Shown here: positions 1-9,178 of the stretch, piece after piece | Position numbering within the stretch: the first letter of the stretch is position 1 | How the letters are laid out: each line of letters opens with the position of its first letter | Origin: Treponema vincentii F0403 | GTDB lineage: Bacteria > Spirochaetota > Spirochaetia > Treponematales > Treponemataceae | Reading direction: 5' to 3' | Assembly: GCF_000412995.1 (NCBI RefSeq) | Contig: NZ_KE332512.1 | Location: 1,380,694-1,444,693, forward strand | Length of the DNA: 64,000 nucleotides | Made by a program: the position numbers and the translations under genes | The notes under the pieces: generated by a model | Databases searched by the model: none | Seen by the model: the letters and a program-made list of their open reading frames with translations, nothing else | Told to the model about the DNA's origin: nothing

Positions 1-105
1 AAATTTTTAGAGGTTCACCATTGCAATTTACGCGTAAGTTTACTATTTTCACGGTTTTTCTGCAAGTTCGCGCGGCAATCTATACGGAAACCGGTTTGTA
101 CAAAT

Positions 106-2856
106 TCATCTTCCGCAGCAGTGCTTGTATTTTTTGCCGGAGCCGCAGGGGCAGGGATCGTTTCTGCCGACTTTAGGCGTAGTGCGTACCACTTGGACAT
201 TTTCCGGTTTGCTGCTTGAGCCCATCGGGGAGCCGCTTTGATGGAAGGAGCCCATAGAGCTGTGATGCGCAGAGCCTTGCGCGATACGGCGGTTTGAAGC
301 GCGTGAGGATGCGGGTTCGTCGGTGCTGATCCGTACCAATACCAGTAAGGAGGCGATGGAGAAGCGGATTTCGTCGAGCATTGCGTAGAAGATGTCGAAG
401 CCTTCGAGTTTGTATTCCGTGAGCGGGTTTTTCTGTCCGTAGGAACGGAGATACACCGCTTCGCGCAGGGCTTCCAGATTTTCCAAGTGATCGAGCCATT
501 TGCGGTCTATCGCCTGTAAATACTGATAGCGGATAAACATATTGAGGTTTTCGTTACCGGCAAGCGCGACCTTTTCTTCGATATTTGCTTTAAGCGCGAC
601 GTAGATTTTCTGCTGCAGTGCGCTTGTATCGGAGCTTTGAGCCAGCTTTGTGTCTTCATCACTGAAGATGTAGCCGAACTTTGTCTTTAAGTTTGCTTGC
701 AGCTCTTTCAGCTCGTCCTGCTTTTCCTTGCGGGAGCCGTGCTTAAACTGCTCGAATGCGTCATCGAGGTATTCTTCTATCGTAGTGTAAATACGTTCAA
801 CCAGATGATCGTCCTGCAAAATCTTATCGCGCTGCTCATAGATAAAGCTGCGCTGCTCGTTTAACACATCGTCGTATTCAAGGAGGTGTTTACGGATGTC
901 GAAGTTGCGCTCTTCAACCTTCGTTTGCGCTTTTTCGATACTCTTGTTGAGCCACGGATGTTCGATCGGTTCTCCGGGTTCCATACCGACCCGTGCCATC
1001 ACCCGTTTCAGGCTTTCGCCGCCGAATAGGCGCATCAGGTCGTCATCGAGGGAGAGGAAGAATTTTGAGCGGCCGGGGTCGCCCTGCCGTCCGGAACGTC
1101 CGCGCAGCTGATTGTCGATACGGCGGCTTTCGTGCCGTTCGGTACCGATAACATACAAACCGCCGAGCGATTTAACTTCCTTGTAGTCTTCCTGCCACTT
1201 CTTGTATTCTTCGTCGTATGTTTTTTGATAGGTTTCAGGATCGGCTTCGGTTCCCGCCCGCTTGCGTGCCCTAAATTCGGGGCTGCCGCCGAGCTTTATA
1301 TCGGTACCGCGTCCCGCCATGTTGGTGGCGATGGTTACCGAGCCTTTTGCGCCCGCTTCCGCGATGATGAGCGCTTCCCGTGCGTGGTTTTTGGCGTTCA
1401 ATACCTCGTGCCGGACACCTTTCCGGGTCAAAAGAGACGAAAGTTTTTCGGACTTTTCGATGGACACCGTACCGACCAGCACCGGCTGTCCGCGTTTATG
1501 CGCTTCGGCAATTTCATTGCAAAGCGCTTCCCATTTTTCCGCTTCGTTGAGGTAGACGACATCGTGTTCGTCCTTGCGGATAACCGGCAGGTTGGTCGGG
1601 ATAACGACGACATCGAGCGAGTAAATCTTGTTGAACTCTACCGCTTCGGTATCAGCAGTACCGGTCATACCGGAGAGCTTATCGTACATGCGGAAAAAGT
1701 TCTGGAAGGTGATGGTTGCCATTGTGCGGTTGCGCTGGGCAATGCGGATATGCTCCTTCGCTTCGATAGCCTGATGCAAACCGTCCGAATAGCGGCGTCC
1801 TTCGAGGATACGGCCGGTGAACTCATCGACAATCTGCACCTGCCCCTCTTTTACGACATAATCGACATCGATGTGATAGAGGATGTGCGCGCGCACCGCC
1901 TGCGTAAAGTAGTGGATGTATTCAAAGTTTTCTTCTTCAAAGAGGCTTCCGTTGATCAAGCCCTGTTTTTGCAGAATGTCCTGAATGTGCAACATACCGG
2001 AGTCGGTAAAGGACACGCGGCGGCTCTTTTCGTCAATCGTGTAGTCGCCGACAATCTCTTCGCCTTCAAGCTCGTTGGGATATTCGCCCGTTTCGGGATT
2101 CTTTTTGACTTCTTCAAGCTGATCGACGAGCTTATCGACATCGAAATACCGCTTGGTGTCGTCCTCGGCGGAACCGGAAATGATGAGCGGGGTACGCGCC
2201 TCGTCGATAAGGATGGAGTCTATTTCGTCCACAACCGCGAACGAAAAGCCGCGCTGCACTTTTTCTTCCATTGTAAGCTGCATATTGTCGCGCAGATAGT
2301 CAAAACCGAACTCGTTATTGGTACCGTAGGTGATATCCGCATTGTAGGCAGCTTTCCGCGCGGCGTTGTCCATGTTTGACAAGATTGCCCCAACGCTGAC
2401 ACCGAGGTATGTGTAGACAGGACGCATCCAATCGGCGTCGCGTTCTGCAAGGTAGTCGTTGACGGTTACGATATGGACACCCTTCCCTGAAAGGCTATTG
2501 AGGTATGACGCTGCGATGCTCATCAGAGTCTTACCTTCACCGGTCTTCATTTCTACGATGCGCCCCGAATGGAGTACCAGCGAACCTAAGAGCTGCACAT
2601 CGTACATACGCTCATGCAAAATACGCCGCGCCGCCTCCCGTGCAAGCGCAAAGGCTTCGGGGATAAAGGCATCGAGCGATTCGCCTTTTGCAAACCGCTC
2701 CTTAAACTCGGCTGTTTTTTGCTTAAAATCTTCCGGGGCAAGAGCAAGCGCCCATGATTCTTTTTCATTTATCTGATGAAGAACGGGCAGCAATGCTTTA
2801 ATGTCCCGTTCGTGCTGTGAACCGAAAACGGCTTTAATTATTTTATCTGCAATCAT
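106..2856 (-). CDS. secA: Preprotein translocase ATPase SecA
   Basis: SecA is the cytoplasmic motor that drives unfolded preproteins through the SecYEG channel. The 916-residue product has the usual family length. It shows the Walker A element MKTGEGKTL near residue 105, the DEAD-type [15 protein letters not shown] segment near residue 210, and the helicase-like [10 protein letters not shown] and [13 protein letters not shown] motifs. It ends in the zinc-binding tail [13 protein letters not shown] that contacts SecB or ribosomes. The frame stays open 22 codons further upstream, but [12 protein letters not shown] is the conserved SecA N-terminus, so the ATG at 2856 is chosen. There is no Shine-Dalgarno before it, and a good promoter ends six bases upstream, so the mRNA may be leaderless. 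It is divergent from the HAD gene at 2940. The 105 bases after its stop show nothing recognisable. Confidence 0.97.
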   Translation of the reverse strand: MIADKIIKAVFGSQHERDIKALLPVLHQINEKESWALALAPEDFKQKTAEFKERFAKGESLDAFIPEAFALAREAARRILHERMYDVQLLGSLVLHSGRIVEMKTGEGKTLMSIAASYLNSLSGKGVHIVTVNDYLAERDADWMRPVYTYLGVSVGAILSNMDNAARKAAYNADITYGTNNEFGFDYLRDNMQLTMEEKVQRGFSFAVVDEIDSILIDEARTPLIISGSAEDDTKRYFDVDKLVDQLEEVKKNPETGEYPNELEGEEIVGDYTIDEKSRRVSFTDSGMLHIQDILQKQGLINGSLFEEENFEYIHYFTQAVRAHILYHIDVDYVVKEGQVQIVDEFTGRILEGRRYSDGLHQAIEAKEHIRIAQRNRTMATITFQNFFRMYDKLSGMTGTADTEAVEFNKIYSLDVVVIPTNLPVIRKDEHDVVYLNEAEKWEALCNEIAEAHKRGQPVLVGTVSIEKSEKLSSLLTRKGVRHEVLNAKNHAREALIIAEAGAKGSVTIATNMAGRGTDIKLGGSPEFRARKRAGTEADPETYQKTYDEEYKKWQEDYKEVKSLGGLYVIGTERHESRRIDNQLRGRSGRQGDPGRSKFFLSLDDDLMRLFGGESLKRVMARVGMEPGEPIEHPWLNKSIEKAQTKVEERNFDIRKHLLEYDDVLNEQRSFIYEQRDKILQDDHLVERIYTTIEEYLDDAFEQFKHGSRKEKQDELKELQANLKTKFGYIFSDEDTKLAQSSDTSALQQKIYVALKANIEEKVALAGNENLNMFIRYQYLQAIDRKWLDHLENLEALREAVYLRSYGQKNPLTEYKLEGFDIFYAMLDEIRFSIASLLVLVRISTDEPASSRASNRRIAQGSAHHSSMGSFHQSGSPMGSSSKPENVQVVRTTPKVGRNDPCPCGSGKKYKHCCGR

Positions 2857-2862
2857 TATATC

Positions 2863-2891
2863 AATGTACAGCGATTTAGCTGAAATGTCAA
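2863..2891 (-). promoter_or_regulatory. secA promoter, predicted leaderless
   Basis: On the minus strand TTGACA (2886-2891) and TACATT (2863-2868) are separated by 17 bases. The expected start of transcription, about seven bases past the -10 box, falls at the A of the secA ATG (2856). No purine-rich ribosome binding site is visible between the -10 box and the ATG. Confidence 0.6.
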
Positions 2892-2904
2892 TTTTCAAAA
2901 GAAA

Positions 2905-2933
2905 TGGACAGGCCGTAATCATTATTATATAAT
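2905..2933 (+). promoter_or_regulatory. HAD gene promoter, predicted leaderless
   Basis: TGGACA (2905-2910), a 17-base spacer and a perfect TATAAT (2928-2933) precede the ATG at 2940 by only six bases. The predicted start of transcription therefore lies at or next to the start codon. The AAGG that touches the ATG has no spacer and should not work as a Shine-Dalgarno. Confidence 0.6.
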
Positions 2934-2939
2934 AGAAGG

Positions 2940-3638
2940 ATGATTATCAGTAAAATACCCGGCATTGAAGCTATTGCATTTGACATAGACGGTACGCTCT
3001 ACCCTGCATGGAAACTGACATTGCGCGCTGCTCCGTTTTTTATCCGCAACATCCGCTTTATGCAAGCCTTTAGAAAAGTCCGCCGTATTTTACACAAGCA
3101 TAGCGCATCGGAGCCCGATAAACCGCTGCCGGATTTTTTTAAACTGCAAAACGAACTGCTTGCAAGTCATCTTAATATCCCAGCACAAGAAGCGGGAGAT
3201 TTTTTAGAGAAAGAAATATATCTGGGATGGCAAAAGATATTTTTGCATATCCGCCCTTACCCCTTTGCAAAAGAAGCGGTTATGCAGTTGAAAGAAGCGG
3301 GGTTTAAAATCGGGATTCTATCGGATTTTCCGCCCGAACAGAAAGGTTCCGTATGGGGCATTCTTCCGCTCTGCGATGCCGCGTTGGATTCCGAAGCGCT
3401 CGGCGCTCTTAAACCCTCCCGCATTCCGTTCCTTAAACTTGCGGAAGCTTTGAATACATCATGCGAACGTATCCTATATGTCGGAAACAGCAGAGCGTAT
3501 GATGTTGCCGGCGCCTCCGCTGCCGGTATGAAAACCGCATATATCGCAAATCCGCTTATTTCGGTTTTCAGAAAAAAGTCTCCTTATGCGGATATTTCCT
3601 TTTCAAACTATCGTCAATTCTTAAACTATGTGTTATAA
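2940..3638 (+). CDS. HAD-superfamily hydrolase
   Basis: This 232-residue protein is a haloacid-dehalogenase-type hydrolase, probably a small-molecule phosphatase of the phosphoglycolate phosphatase-like branch. Motif I is FDIDGTLYP (residues 14-22), with the nucleophilic and acid/base aspartates. Motif II is probably ILSDF near residue 128. Motif III is a lysine in LKPSRIPF, and the [13 protein letters not shown] block near residue 180 stands where the motif IV acidic residues lie. The motif IV block has GNS where GD is usual, so divalent metal binding may be altered. The cap region (about residues 25-110) is helical and lacks a diagnostic motif, so the substrate cannot be named. The gene is transcribed alone, divergent from secA. 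Confidence 0.8.
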   Translation: MIISKIPGIEAIAFDIDGTLYPAWKLTLRAAPFFIRNIRFMQAFRKVRRILHKHSASEPDKPLPDFFKLQNELLASHLNIPAQEAGDFLEKEIYLGWQKIFLHIRPYPFAKEAVMQLKEAGFKIGILSDFPPEQKGSVWGILPLCDAALDSEALGALKPSRIPFLKLAEALNTSCERILYVGNSRAYDVAGASAAGMKTAYIANPLISVFRKKSPYADISFSNYRQFLNYVL

Positions 3639-3771
3639 TAGAAAAAGAGCGCTTCTCAAAATTTTATTTTTCGGAAGTTCTCTTTAGATTTATTTTAAAA
3701 AAAGCCGACCTTGAGCTTTTGAATATGTCTTATAAAATCGGAATTTATTTTAAGTAAGGGTGGAACTTAGA

Positions 3772-6700
3772 ATGTCAATGCAACTTTTGACCTCTGCGAT
3801 AACGCTTATGCTATCTCTCATGCTGATCCTTTTCTTCCGGCAAACGGACAAAAACAGCCGATCGATTGAAAAAGCAAAAAAATACGGCGACCGTGTTAAA
3901 GACGAAATAGAAGGTTTTGTCAAAGAACGGACACAGAATTTGCGCGATGCGGCAATAGAGCTTGACGCAAAACTTTCGCAGGCCATCGCTGCCGTCAACC
4001 GACTGGATTCCATCTATAACGATTTTATGAAAAAATCCGATGTACTGACCGCCCGTTCATCATCCATCGATGCAATAGAAAAGAACGTTGTAGGGGCGGA
4101 AGAAACCATTAAAACCGTTATGGACATGGCAGCGCTTGCGGAAAAAAACCTTGCGCGGGTCAGTCAAGAATCCGACTTTGTCGATTCGCTTGCAAAGAAA
4201 ATTACGGACGCCCGAAGTGAATTGAATCATATTTCAAAACTCATACCCGAAATGCAGGACAGCTTTTACAAACAAAACCGCGAACATCTCCAGATGATTG
4301 AAGAACAGCTTACGGCCGGATTTAATAATACCATCACCGCTTTTGAAAACCGTGTTGCCGGCGCTCAGAAAAAAAGCGAAGAGCTGCTTGAAGTAACGTC
4401 AATTCAATTAAACGATTTGTACAAAAAAGCATTTACGGAGGCGAGCAAAAAAGCACAAAACCTTGAAGACGAATCTTTTGCCAAACTGCAAAGCCAAATG
4501 GAAGCGCAGATGCAGCACTACAAGTCGGTACTTGATGACCGTTCCGCCGCGCTTGAGGCGGAGATTACCGCCGGTATGTCCGAAAACAAAGCACTTACCG
4601 AAAAATTCAAAAAGGATTGGCAAGAAGAAGCAAATAAGCTTGAAAGCTCACTGCATTCTCAGTTCAGCGCAGCGGAGATCGCGTTTACGCAGCGCATCAC
4701 CAATCTTGAAAAAGACTTGGATAAAACCGAGTCGGATATGCAGAATACGAACCGGCAGCTTGATTCGCGTCTCACCGAGTTTGAAACGGGATTAAATACC
4801 CGGCTCGAAAAAACGGCGGCGAAAGCGGCGCAAAGTATCGCTGCGCTTTCCCAGTCGGCGGACACAAAGTTTGCCGAATATAAAAAGCAGGCAACCTACT
4901 ATTATGAAAAATTTGATAAGTCCATTGCGGGTATCGATAAGCTTTCCGCAGAAATGGAAAAGGCGCAGGAATCGATTAAAGATAGACTTTTGCAGGACTT
5001 CGGAAAACATACTTATACCATGCAGGAAAAATACAATGGTTTTGAAAAACATTTTTCAGAGCGGGCAAATGCGCTTGCAGGCCGCCTTCAGGAAATAACC
5101 GAACAGTTAACCGTGTTGCGCGAAGAATCTCAGGCAGCGCTTTCCGAAAAACTGCACACGTTTGAAACCGATTTTTCAAGCGAGCTGACCCGGCGCAGCG
5201 ATGCCTTGAGCGGCGATATTCAAAAACTGCGGAATGACGTTACCGAACGGCTCGCGCTGATGGGATCGGAAAGCGAATCGGCGCGCAAAGATTTGGAAGA
5301 TGCTTATAAACAAGATTTAAAGGCGCGGCTTGCGCAAACAGCCGAAGAATACAAGGGACACTTTGCTAAATTTAAAGACGATATAGCCGCAATCGAAGAA
5401 GGGATTGCCAAACGTATTACTGCAAGCGACGAAGCGCTGCTTGCGTATAACACTCAGTTCAAGGGCATGATGGATCAGACAAAGGAAAAAGCGCAAACCT
5501 ACATGAGGAATGAGCTTTCCGGCCTCAAGCTTGAATTGCAGGAAACGATGCGGCAGCAGAGCGTCGAAGTTGAAAACGTTACCAAAGAGGTAAAAGCGTG
5601 GCTGGATACCGTTAAACAAGAATCCGGCGGGCAGCTGGACGCGGTTAAAACCGACTTTGAAACATGGAAGGCGCGTATCGACCAGCAGCTTGCCGATATG
5701 CGGACTACGGTTGACGAAAAAGTTGCTAACTTTGCCGCTTCGACGGAACGAGCTATCGAAGGTATCAGTTCAAAATACAATTCGCACTATAAAGACTTTA
5801 GCGTAAAAAGCGACGAAGCATTTAAACTGATGCAGCAGAAAATCAATGATCTGAATGCAAAGGTGCAGAGCGCCGAAGAAGAATTTACTACACAGGTACG
5901 CGGCGTTACCGAAAACTTTACACGCGATGCCGAACAGCTTACCAATGAGTTGGATAAACGGATAAACAATGCAACGGGAGAAGCAACTCATTCGCTGGAT
6001 AACATACGCGAACTCGTGCACGGTCTCCGCTCAGAGGTGGAAGAAACCCAGCATGATTTGTTTGAAAAGATACGCCGCGATTCCGAGCAGCTGACGGAAA
6101 CCGTCGAAGAAATCGATAAACGGCAAAATGCCTTTATTACGCAGACACGAGTGTTTGATCGTGCGGATGAGTTGAAGGCTGATTTGGAGCAGAATATCGA
6201 AAAACTGAAGGCGGAGGTTACCCGCTTTGAAATCTACCGTAATACAATGGATGATCTAAATCTGAAATACGAAAAAGTAACCCATCTGGAAGAGGAAGCA
6301 ACCCAGAAAATCGCCCGGTTTATGGGTGAACGTAAAAATATCGAAATCTTGGAAAATGATTTTGCAAAGCTGAGTGTGCTGTCCGACTCGATGGATAAAA
6401 AGCTTGTCGAACTTGCTTCTGCCGACGACGAATTGCAGCGCTACCAAGTTCAAATTCGGCGCATTGAAGAGAGCATTGCCGATGTAAACACCCGCTACGA
6501 CCGATTGGAGAAAAAGGGCGCCGTGCTCGACCAAACGGTACAAAGTATCGATACTGCTTTTGAAGATTTAAAGACTGTTGAAAAAGATATTAAGTCCGTA
6601 CAGAGTAAGCTCTATACCATTCCGCCGGAACTGCAGGATATCCAAGAAAAGATGGAGTACCTTGTTTCCAATCAGGAAAAAGCGGACAAGGCGCGGCAGC

Positions 6701-7017
6701 AGCTTGATACCATCGATGAACTGCTTGGAGAGCTTGAAGGACGTATTGAAAAACTGCATAACGCCCGCGAATGGCTTGCCGGTACCGAAACACGCTTGCA
6801 GGACATATCCAAAAACTCCGAAAACCAGCTCAAGCTGTTGGCGGATTTGGTTAAGACTGAAAAGCCGGTCAATAAGACGGAAGGCGCACCGGCAGTCGGC
6901 ACCCGCGAAAATGTATTGAAGCTCTTTAGAAGCGGATGGACGCAAGACGCGATTGCCAATGCGTTAAATCTGTCGCAGGGAGAGGTTCAGCTCATTCTTG
7001 AGCTTGCCGAAAAATAA
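3772..7017 (+). CDS. Giant spirochaete coiled-coil protein (SpiroCoCo type)
   Basis: The product is about 1081 residues. It begins with one hydrophobic membrane segment (about residues 3-20), continues with roughly 1000 residues of almost uninterrupted heptad-rich, Lys/Glu/Gln-rich helix, and ends in a short domain (about the last 40 residues, around FRSGWTQDAIANALNLS) that looks like a helix-turn-helix. This matches the very long coiled-coil proteins seen across spirochaetes, which probably act as membrane-tethered cytoplasmic scaffolds; the precise role is unknown. Frames starting at a GTG (3760) or at the ATG at 3772 are possible. The ATG at 3772 is preferred because AGGGTGG lies eight bases upstream. 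It runs convergently into ispF with only two bases between stops. Confidence 0.85.
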   Translation: MSMQLLTSAITLMLSLMLILFFRQTDKNSRSIEKAKKYGDRVKDEIEGFVKERTQNLRDAAIELDAKLSQAIAAVNRLDSIYNDFMKKSDVLTARSSSIDAIEKNVVGAEETIKTVMDMAALAEKNLARVSQESDFVDSLAKKITDARSELNHISKLIPEMQDSFYKQNREHLQMIEEQLTAGFNNTITAFENRVAGAQKKSEELLEVTSIQLNDLYKKAFTEASKKAQNLEDESFAKLQSQMEAQMQHYKSVLDDRSAALEAEITAGMSENKALTEKFKKDWQEEANKLESSLHSQFSAAEIAFTQRITNLEKDLDKTESDMQNTNRQLDSRLTEFETGLNTRLEKTAAKAAQSIAALSQSADTKFAEYKKQATYYYEKFDKSIAGIDKLSAEMEKAQESIKDRLLQDFGKHTYTMQEKYNGFEKHFSERANALAGRLQEITEQLTVLREESQAALSEKLHTFETDFSSELTRRSDALSGDIQKLRNDVTERLALMGSESESARKDLEDAYKQDLKARLAQTAEEYKGHFAKFKDDIAAIEEGIAKRITASDEALLAYNTQFKGMMDQTKEKAQTYMRNELSGLKLELQETMRQQSVEVENVTKEVKAWLDTVKQESGGQLDAVKTDFETWKARIDQQLADMRTTVDEKVANFAASTERAIEGISSKYNSHYKDFSVKSDEAFKLMQQKINDLNAKVQSAEEEFTTQVRGVTENFTRDAEQLTNELDKRINNATGEATHSLDNIRELVHGLRSEVEETQHDLFEKIRRDSEQLTETVEEIDKRQNAFITQTRVFDRADELKADLEQNIEKLKAEVTRFEIYRNTMDDLNLKYEKVTHLEEEATQKIARFMGERKNIEILENDFAKLSVLSDSMDKKLVELASADDELQRYQVQIRRIEESIADVNTRYDRLEKKGAVLDQTVQSIDTAFEDLKTVEKDIKSVQSKLYTIPPELQDIQEKMEYLVSNQEKADKARQQLDTIDELLGELEGRIEKLHNAREWLAGTETRLQDISKNSENQLKLLADLVKTEKPVNKTEGAPAVGTRENVLKLFRSGWTQDAIANALNLSQGEVQLILELAEK

Positions 7018-7019
7018 GC

Positions 7020-7493
7020 CTATCGGGACAGCAGGCAGGTGCACCACACGGCGGCTGCCGTACCGCTGCCGATAACGCCGACTCCTTCGCCGGTTTTTGC
7101 TTTAACAAAAATTTGATCGATTCTTACCGAGAGGATTTCGGCAATAGAGCGGCGGATTGCATCACGGTGCGGTAGAATTTTCGGCTGCTGGATTGCAATA
7201 ACGCAGTCGGCGTTTTCAAGTTGCCATCCTTCTGCCTGCACCCGCTGCCACACCGTTTGTAAGAGCTGCCGGGAGTCGGCATCTTTCCAGTGCGGATCAT
7301 TCGGCGGGAAAAGCTCGCCGATATCTCCAAGACAGGCGGCTCCGAGGAGGGAATCCGCAAGGGCATGAAGCAATACATCACCGTCGGAATGCCCCGCCTC
7401 ACCTTTTTCAAAGGGAATATGAACCCCGCCTAAGAGTAACGGTCTACCTTCCACAAGCGTGTGGAGGTCATAGCCCAGTCCAATTCGTATCAT
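7020..7493 (-). CDS. ispF: 2-C-methyl-D-erythritol 2,4-cyclodiphosphate synthase
   Basis: IspF cyclises CDP-methylerythritol 2-phosphate to the 2,4-cyclodiphosphate, releasing CMP, in the non-mevalonate isoprenoid pathway. The 157-residue protein has the metal-binding GYDLH near the N-terminus, the second metal-binding histidine in GHSDGDVLLHALADSLLGA, the DIGELFP loop, and the C-terminal KAKTGEGVGVIGSG segment. Length is normal. AAGGAAG lies six bases before the ATG at 7493. It is downstream of ispD on the same strand, but a strong terminator and a set of hairpins lie between, so the two may be transcribed separately although they act in the same pathway. Confidence 0.96.
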   Translation of the reverse strand: MIRIGLGYDLHTLVEGRPLLLGGVHIPFEKGEAGHSDGDVLLHALADSLLGAACLGDIGELFPPNDPHWKDADSRQLLQTVWQRVQAEGWQLENADCVIAIQQPKILPHRDAIRRSIAEILSVRIDQIFVKAKTGEGVGVIGSGTAAAVWCTCLLSR

Positions 7494-7509
7494 AGCGTCT
7501 TCCTTCCAT

Positions 7510-7613
7510 AAAAAGTCAAGAAGAAAGTATCAACTTTCGATTGACTTTTTACGCACGTTCGCAACGAAGTGAGAACGTGCAGATGATATACAAGTTTGCG
7601 CACCGCAAACTTG
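7510..7613. repeat. Three consecutive hairpins between ispD and ispF
   Basis: Three unrelated inverted repeats follow one another. The first is AAAAAGTCAA/TTGACTTTTT (7510-7519 and 7541-7550) with an inner GAAAGT/ACTTTC. The second is GCACGTTC/GAACGTGC (7553-7560 and 7573-7580). The third is CAAGTTTGCG/CGCAAACTTG (7591-7600 and 7604-7613). With the terminator at 7617-7651 they make four hairpins in about 140 bases, resembling the array at 54675-54822. Confidence 0.75.
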
Positions 7614-7616
7614 AGT

Positions 7617-7651
7617 AAACAAAAGCCGTGTCATTGGTACGGCTTTTGTTT
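7617..7651 (-). terminator. Terminator after ispD
   Basis: A perfect 13-base inverted repeat (AAACAAAAGCCGT and its complement, nine-base loop) lies just past the ispD stop. The A/T-rich outer arms supply a U-rich tail on either strand, so it could act in both directions. Confidence 0.8.
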
Positions 7652-7659
7652 TACACTCC

Positions 7660-8349
7660 TTAAAGGTCTTCGCGGTAGGTAATTTTTTTATTTTCACGCG
7701 CGCCGGAACAGATGTAGACGGAGCCGCAATACCGTGCGTAGATTTCGCTGTCGTCGGTGTAGACATTGCCGTCATTGCAGGCTTGGCGGTGCGCGTACAG
7801 CAACTTATCAAAGCAGAAGCCTTGCGGCGTTTGTACGGCGGCAAGTCTGTCCCTCCGCAGATGCCGGATGATTTTTCCCGTTTCGTCAACCTCTTTTTGA
7901 GTGTCCGTTACAGGTATGGCCGGGACAGCCGCTCCGTGTTGTTCCGCTGCCGCCAATACCGACGCAATCACCTTACCGGAAACCCACGGACGCGCTCCAT
8001 CGTGTACAAGTATATAGGCTATGCCTATATCCGCAAGAGGTAACAAGCCTTTGTACACCGACTCCTGACGGGTTGCACCGCCTTCAACAATATGGAGACT
8101 GTTTCTGTATTTTTCAAAAAAAGAGGAAAGCCGCGTATCGGCAGTCAACAGTGCATAAGCTGTTTCGATTTGCCCCGCCGGTACGGTTATGACATAACGG
8201 CTAAAGCGCCCTGCCTCTACAAAGGCATAGAGGCTCGCGGATAGAACCGATGTATGCGTATCGGAATGTAATGGGAAAAATTCTTTTTTTTCTCCGAATC
8301 GTTGAGAAGTGCCGGCCGCAGTGATGAGGACGGCATTATTCGTCGTCAT
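7660..8349 (-). CDS. ispD: 2-C-methyl-D-erythritol 4-phosphate cytidylyltransferase
   Basis: IspD transfers CMP to methylerythritol 4-phosphate, two steps before IspF. The 229-residue protein carries the nucleotide-binding AAGTSQRFG, the GGATRQESVYKGL segment, VHDGARPWV, QTPQGF, a TDDSE metal-binding block and the closing GARENKKITYREDL. The lysine after the glycine loop appears as KKEFFPL where many homologues have KQ, a small variation. The frame opens at 8367, but MTTNNAVLITAAG (start 8349) fits family N-termini better and shortens the overlap with the upstream carD from 32 to 14 bases. The overlap implies translational coupling with carD, a pairing of a transcription regulator and an isoprenoid gene. 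Confidence 0.95.
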   Translation of the reverse strand: MTTNNAVLITAAGTSQRFGEKKEFFPLHSDTHTSVLSASLYAFVEAGRFSRYVITVPAGQIETAYALLTADTRLSSFFEKYRNSLHIVEGGATRQESVYKGLLPLADIGIAYILVHDGARPWVSGKVIASVLAAAEQHGAAVPAIPVTDTQKEVDETGKIIRHLRRDRLAAVQTPQGFCFDKLLYAHRQACNDGNVYTDDSEIYARYCGSVYICSGARENKKITYREDL

Positions 8350-8932
8350 CGAAATTGTCTTCGTCATCCATATCGCTCATGCCGTCGTCAAACATATCGT
8401 CATCAAGTTGTTCTTGTTTTCCGGCAGGGGCGTTTTTACTTAAAACTTCCAGATATGAATGAATCATCGCTTCGATTTCCGATTTCGGTTTTTGCAGCGC
8501 ATAAGACAACTCATCGTAAAAAATGCGGTATGCGGAATCGTATAATTTACGTTCTTGGATAGGAAGTTCTTTGATTTTACTACGGTGGTAAAGAGAGCGG
8601 ACAATGGAGGCATTGTCTAAGATGCTCCCCGTTTTGAATAAATCAAGGTTCATTTGATACCGCATCTTCCAATCGCTTGGAATAGGGTCAAATTTTTCGG
8701 ACAAAAATGCCAACGCAGCTTGCGCTTCGTCGGCGGAAACAATTGTTCTAATACCTAACTCAGCCGCCTTCATCGCAGGCACCAGAACCGTCATATCGGA
8801 TTCGTCGAAATAAATGACGTAATACGTCAGCATTTCATCTTTGAATTTCTTTTTGCTTATTTCGACGATCTCACCGACACCTTGACCGGGATAGACAACC
8901 CGTTCTTTCACTGTAAATGAACATTCAGTCAT
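8336..8932 (-). CDS. CarD/CdnL-family RNA polymerase-binding regulator
   Basis: The 198-residue protein begins with the RNA polymerase-interacting Tudor-like domain (VVYPGQGVGEIVEI, about residues 12-25, then a beta-rich stretch with YYVIYFDESDMTVLVP). An all-helical domain follows, ending near residue 170. It closes with a strongly acidic tail of Asp/Glu/Met residues (about residues 175-198) that is absent from the compact CarD family core. CarD proteins bind the polymerase beta subunit and stabilise the open complex. The ATG at 8932 has no Shine-Dalgarno; the promoter puts +1 two bases upstream of it. Its last 14 bases overlap ispD. Confidence 0.9.
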   Translation of the reverse strand: MTECSFTVKERVVYPGQGVGEIVEISKKKFKDEMLTYYVIYFDESDMTVLVPAMKAAELGIRTIVSADEAQAALAFLSEKFDPIPSDWKMRYQMNLDLFKTGSILDNASIVRSLYHRSKIKELPIQERKLYDSAYRIFYDELSYALQKPKSEIEAMIHSYLEVLSKNAPAGKQEQLDDDMFDDGMSDMDDEDNFDDDE

Positions 8933-8940
8933 ATATCGTT

Positions 8941-8969
8941 ATTATAGCATAAAAAACGGCCTTGGTCAA
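8941..8969 (-). promoter_or_regulatory. carD promoter, predicted leaderless
   Basis: On the minus strand TTGACC (8964-8969), a 17-base spacer and a perfect TATAAT (8941-8946) place the start of transcription near 8934, two bases before the carD ATG at 8932. No ribosome binding site fits in between. Confidence 0.7.
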
Positions 8970-9020
8970 AGGAGCCCCCTAGATCAAACGCATCAAACAT
9001 TGTGTTCAGCAGCCCGCAAA

Positions 9021-9070
9021 ATAATTCATAATTCATAATTCATAATTCATAATTCATAATTCATAATTAT
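9021..9070. repeat. Tandem 7-mer repeat ATAATTC
   Basis: Six exact head-to-tail copies of ATAATTC (9021-9062) are followed by a decayed seventh (ATAATTAT). The run sits between carD and the end of the ABC exporter operon. Similar but unrepeated AT-rich words occur near 14745 and 25545. A seven-base period is prone to copy-number change. Confidence 0.9.
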
Positions 9071-9089
9071 AAAAAAGCACCTCCGTAAG

Positions 9090-9177
9090 CCTTTGCAAAT
9101 AGACAGTACAGATACTGATACGTTGAGGACACTTTTTTGCTGTACGACGCAGTAGATGTGCTGTATATTTGCAAAGG
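9090..9177 (-). repeat. Dispersed 3' repeat element, copy A
   Basis: An 88-base segment is bounded by imperfect inverted arms CCTTTGCAAATAgACAG (9090-9106) and CTGTATATTTGCAAAGG (9161-9177). Read on the minus strand it starts two bases past the stop of the ABC gene at 9179. About 50 bases of its interior (CATCTACTGCGTC ... AAAAAAGTGTCCTCAACG) match the element at 42888-43013, which sits six bases after another stop codon in the same orientation relative to its gene. Copy A lacks about 40 central bases present in copy B. Confidence 0.75.
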
Positions 9178-9178
9178 T

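Noticed and set aside
1132-2379. 415-codon plus-strand ORF antisense to secA
   Set aside because: It mirrors the secA reading frame, has no domain and no promoter or ribosome binding site; a shadow frame.
9090-9177. Simple intrinsic terminator after the exporter
   Set aside because: The arms are 55 bases apart, lack a U-tract next to the stem, and match a second element at 42.9 kb; treated as a dispersed repeat.
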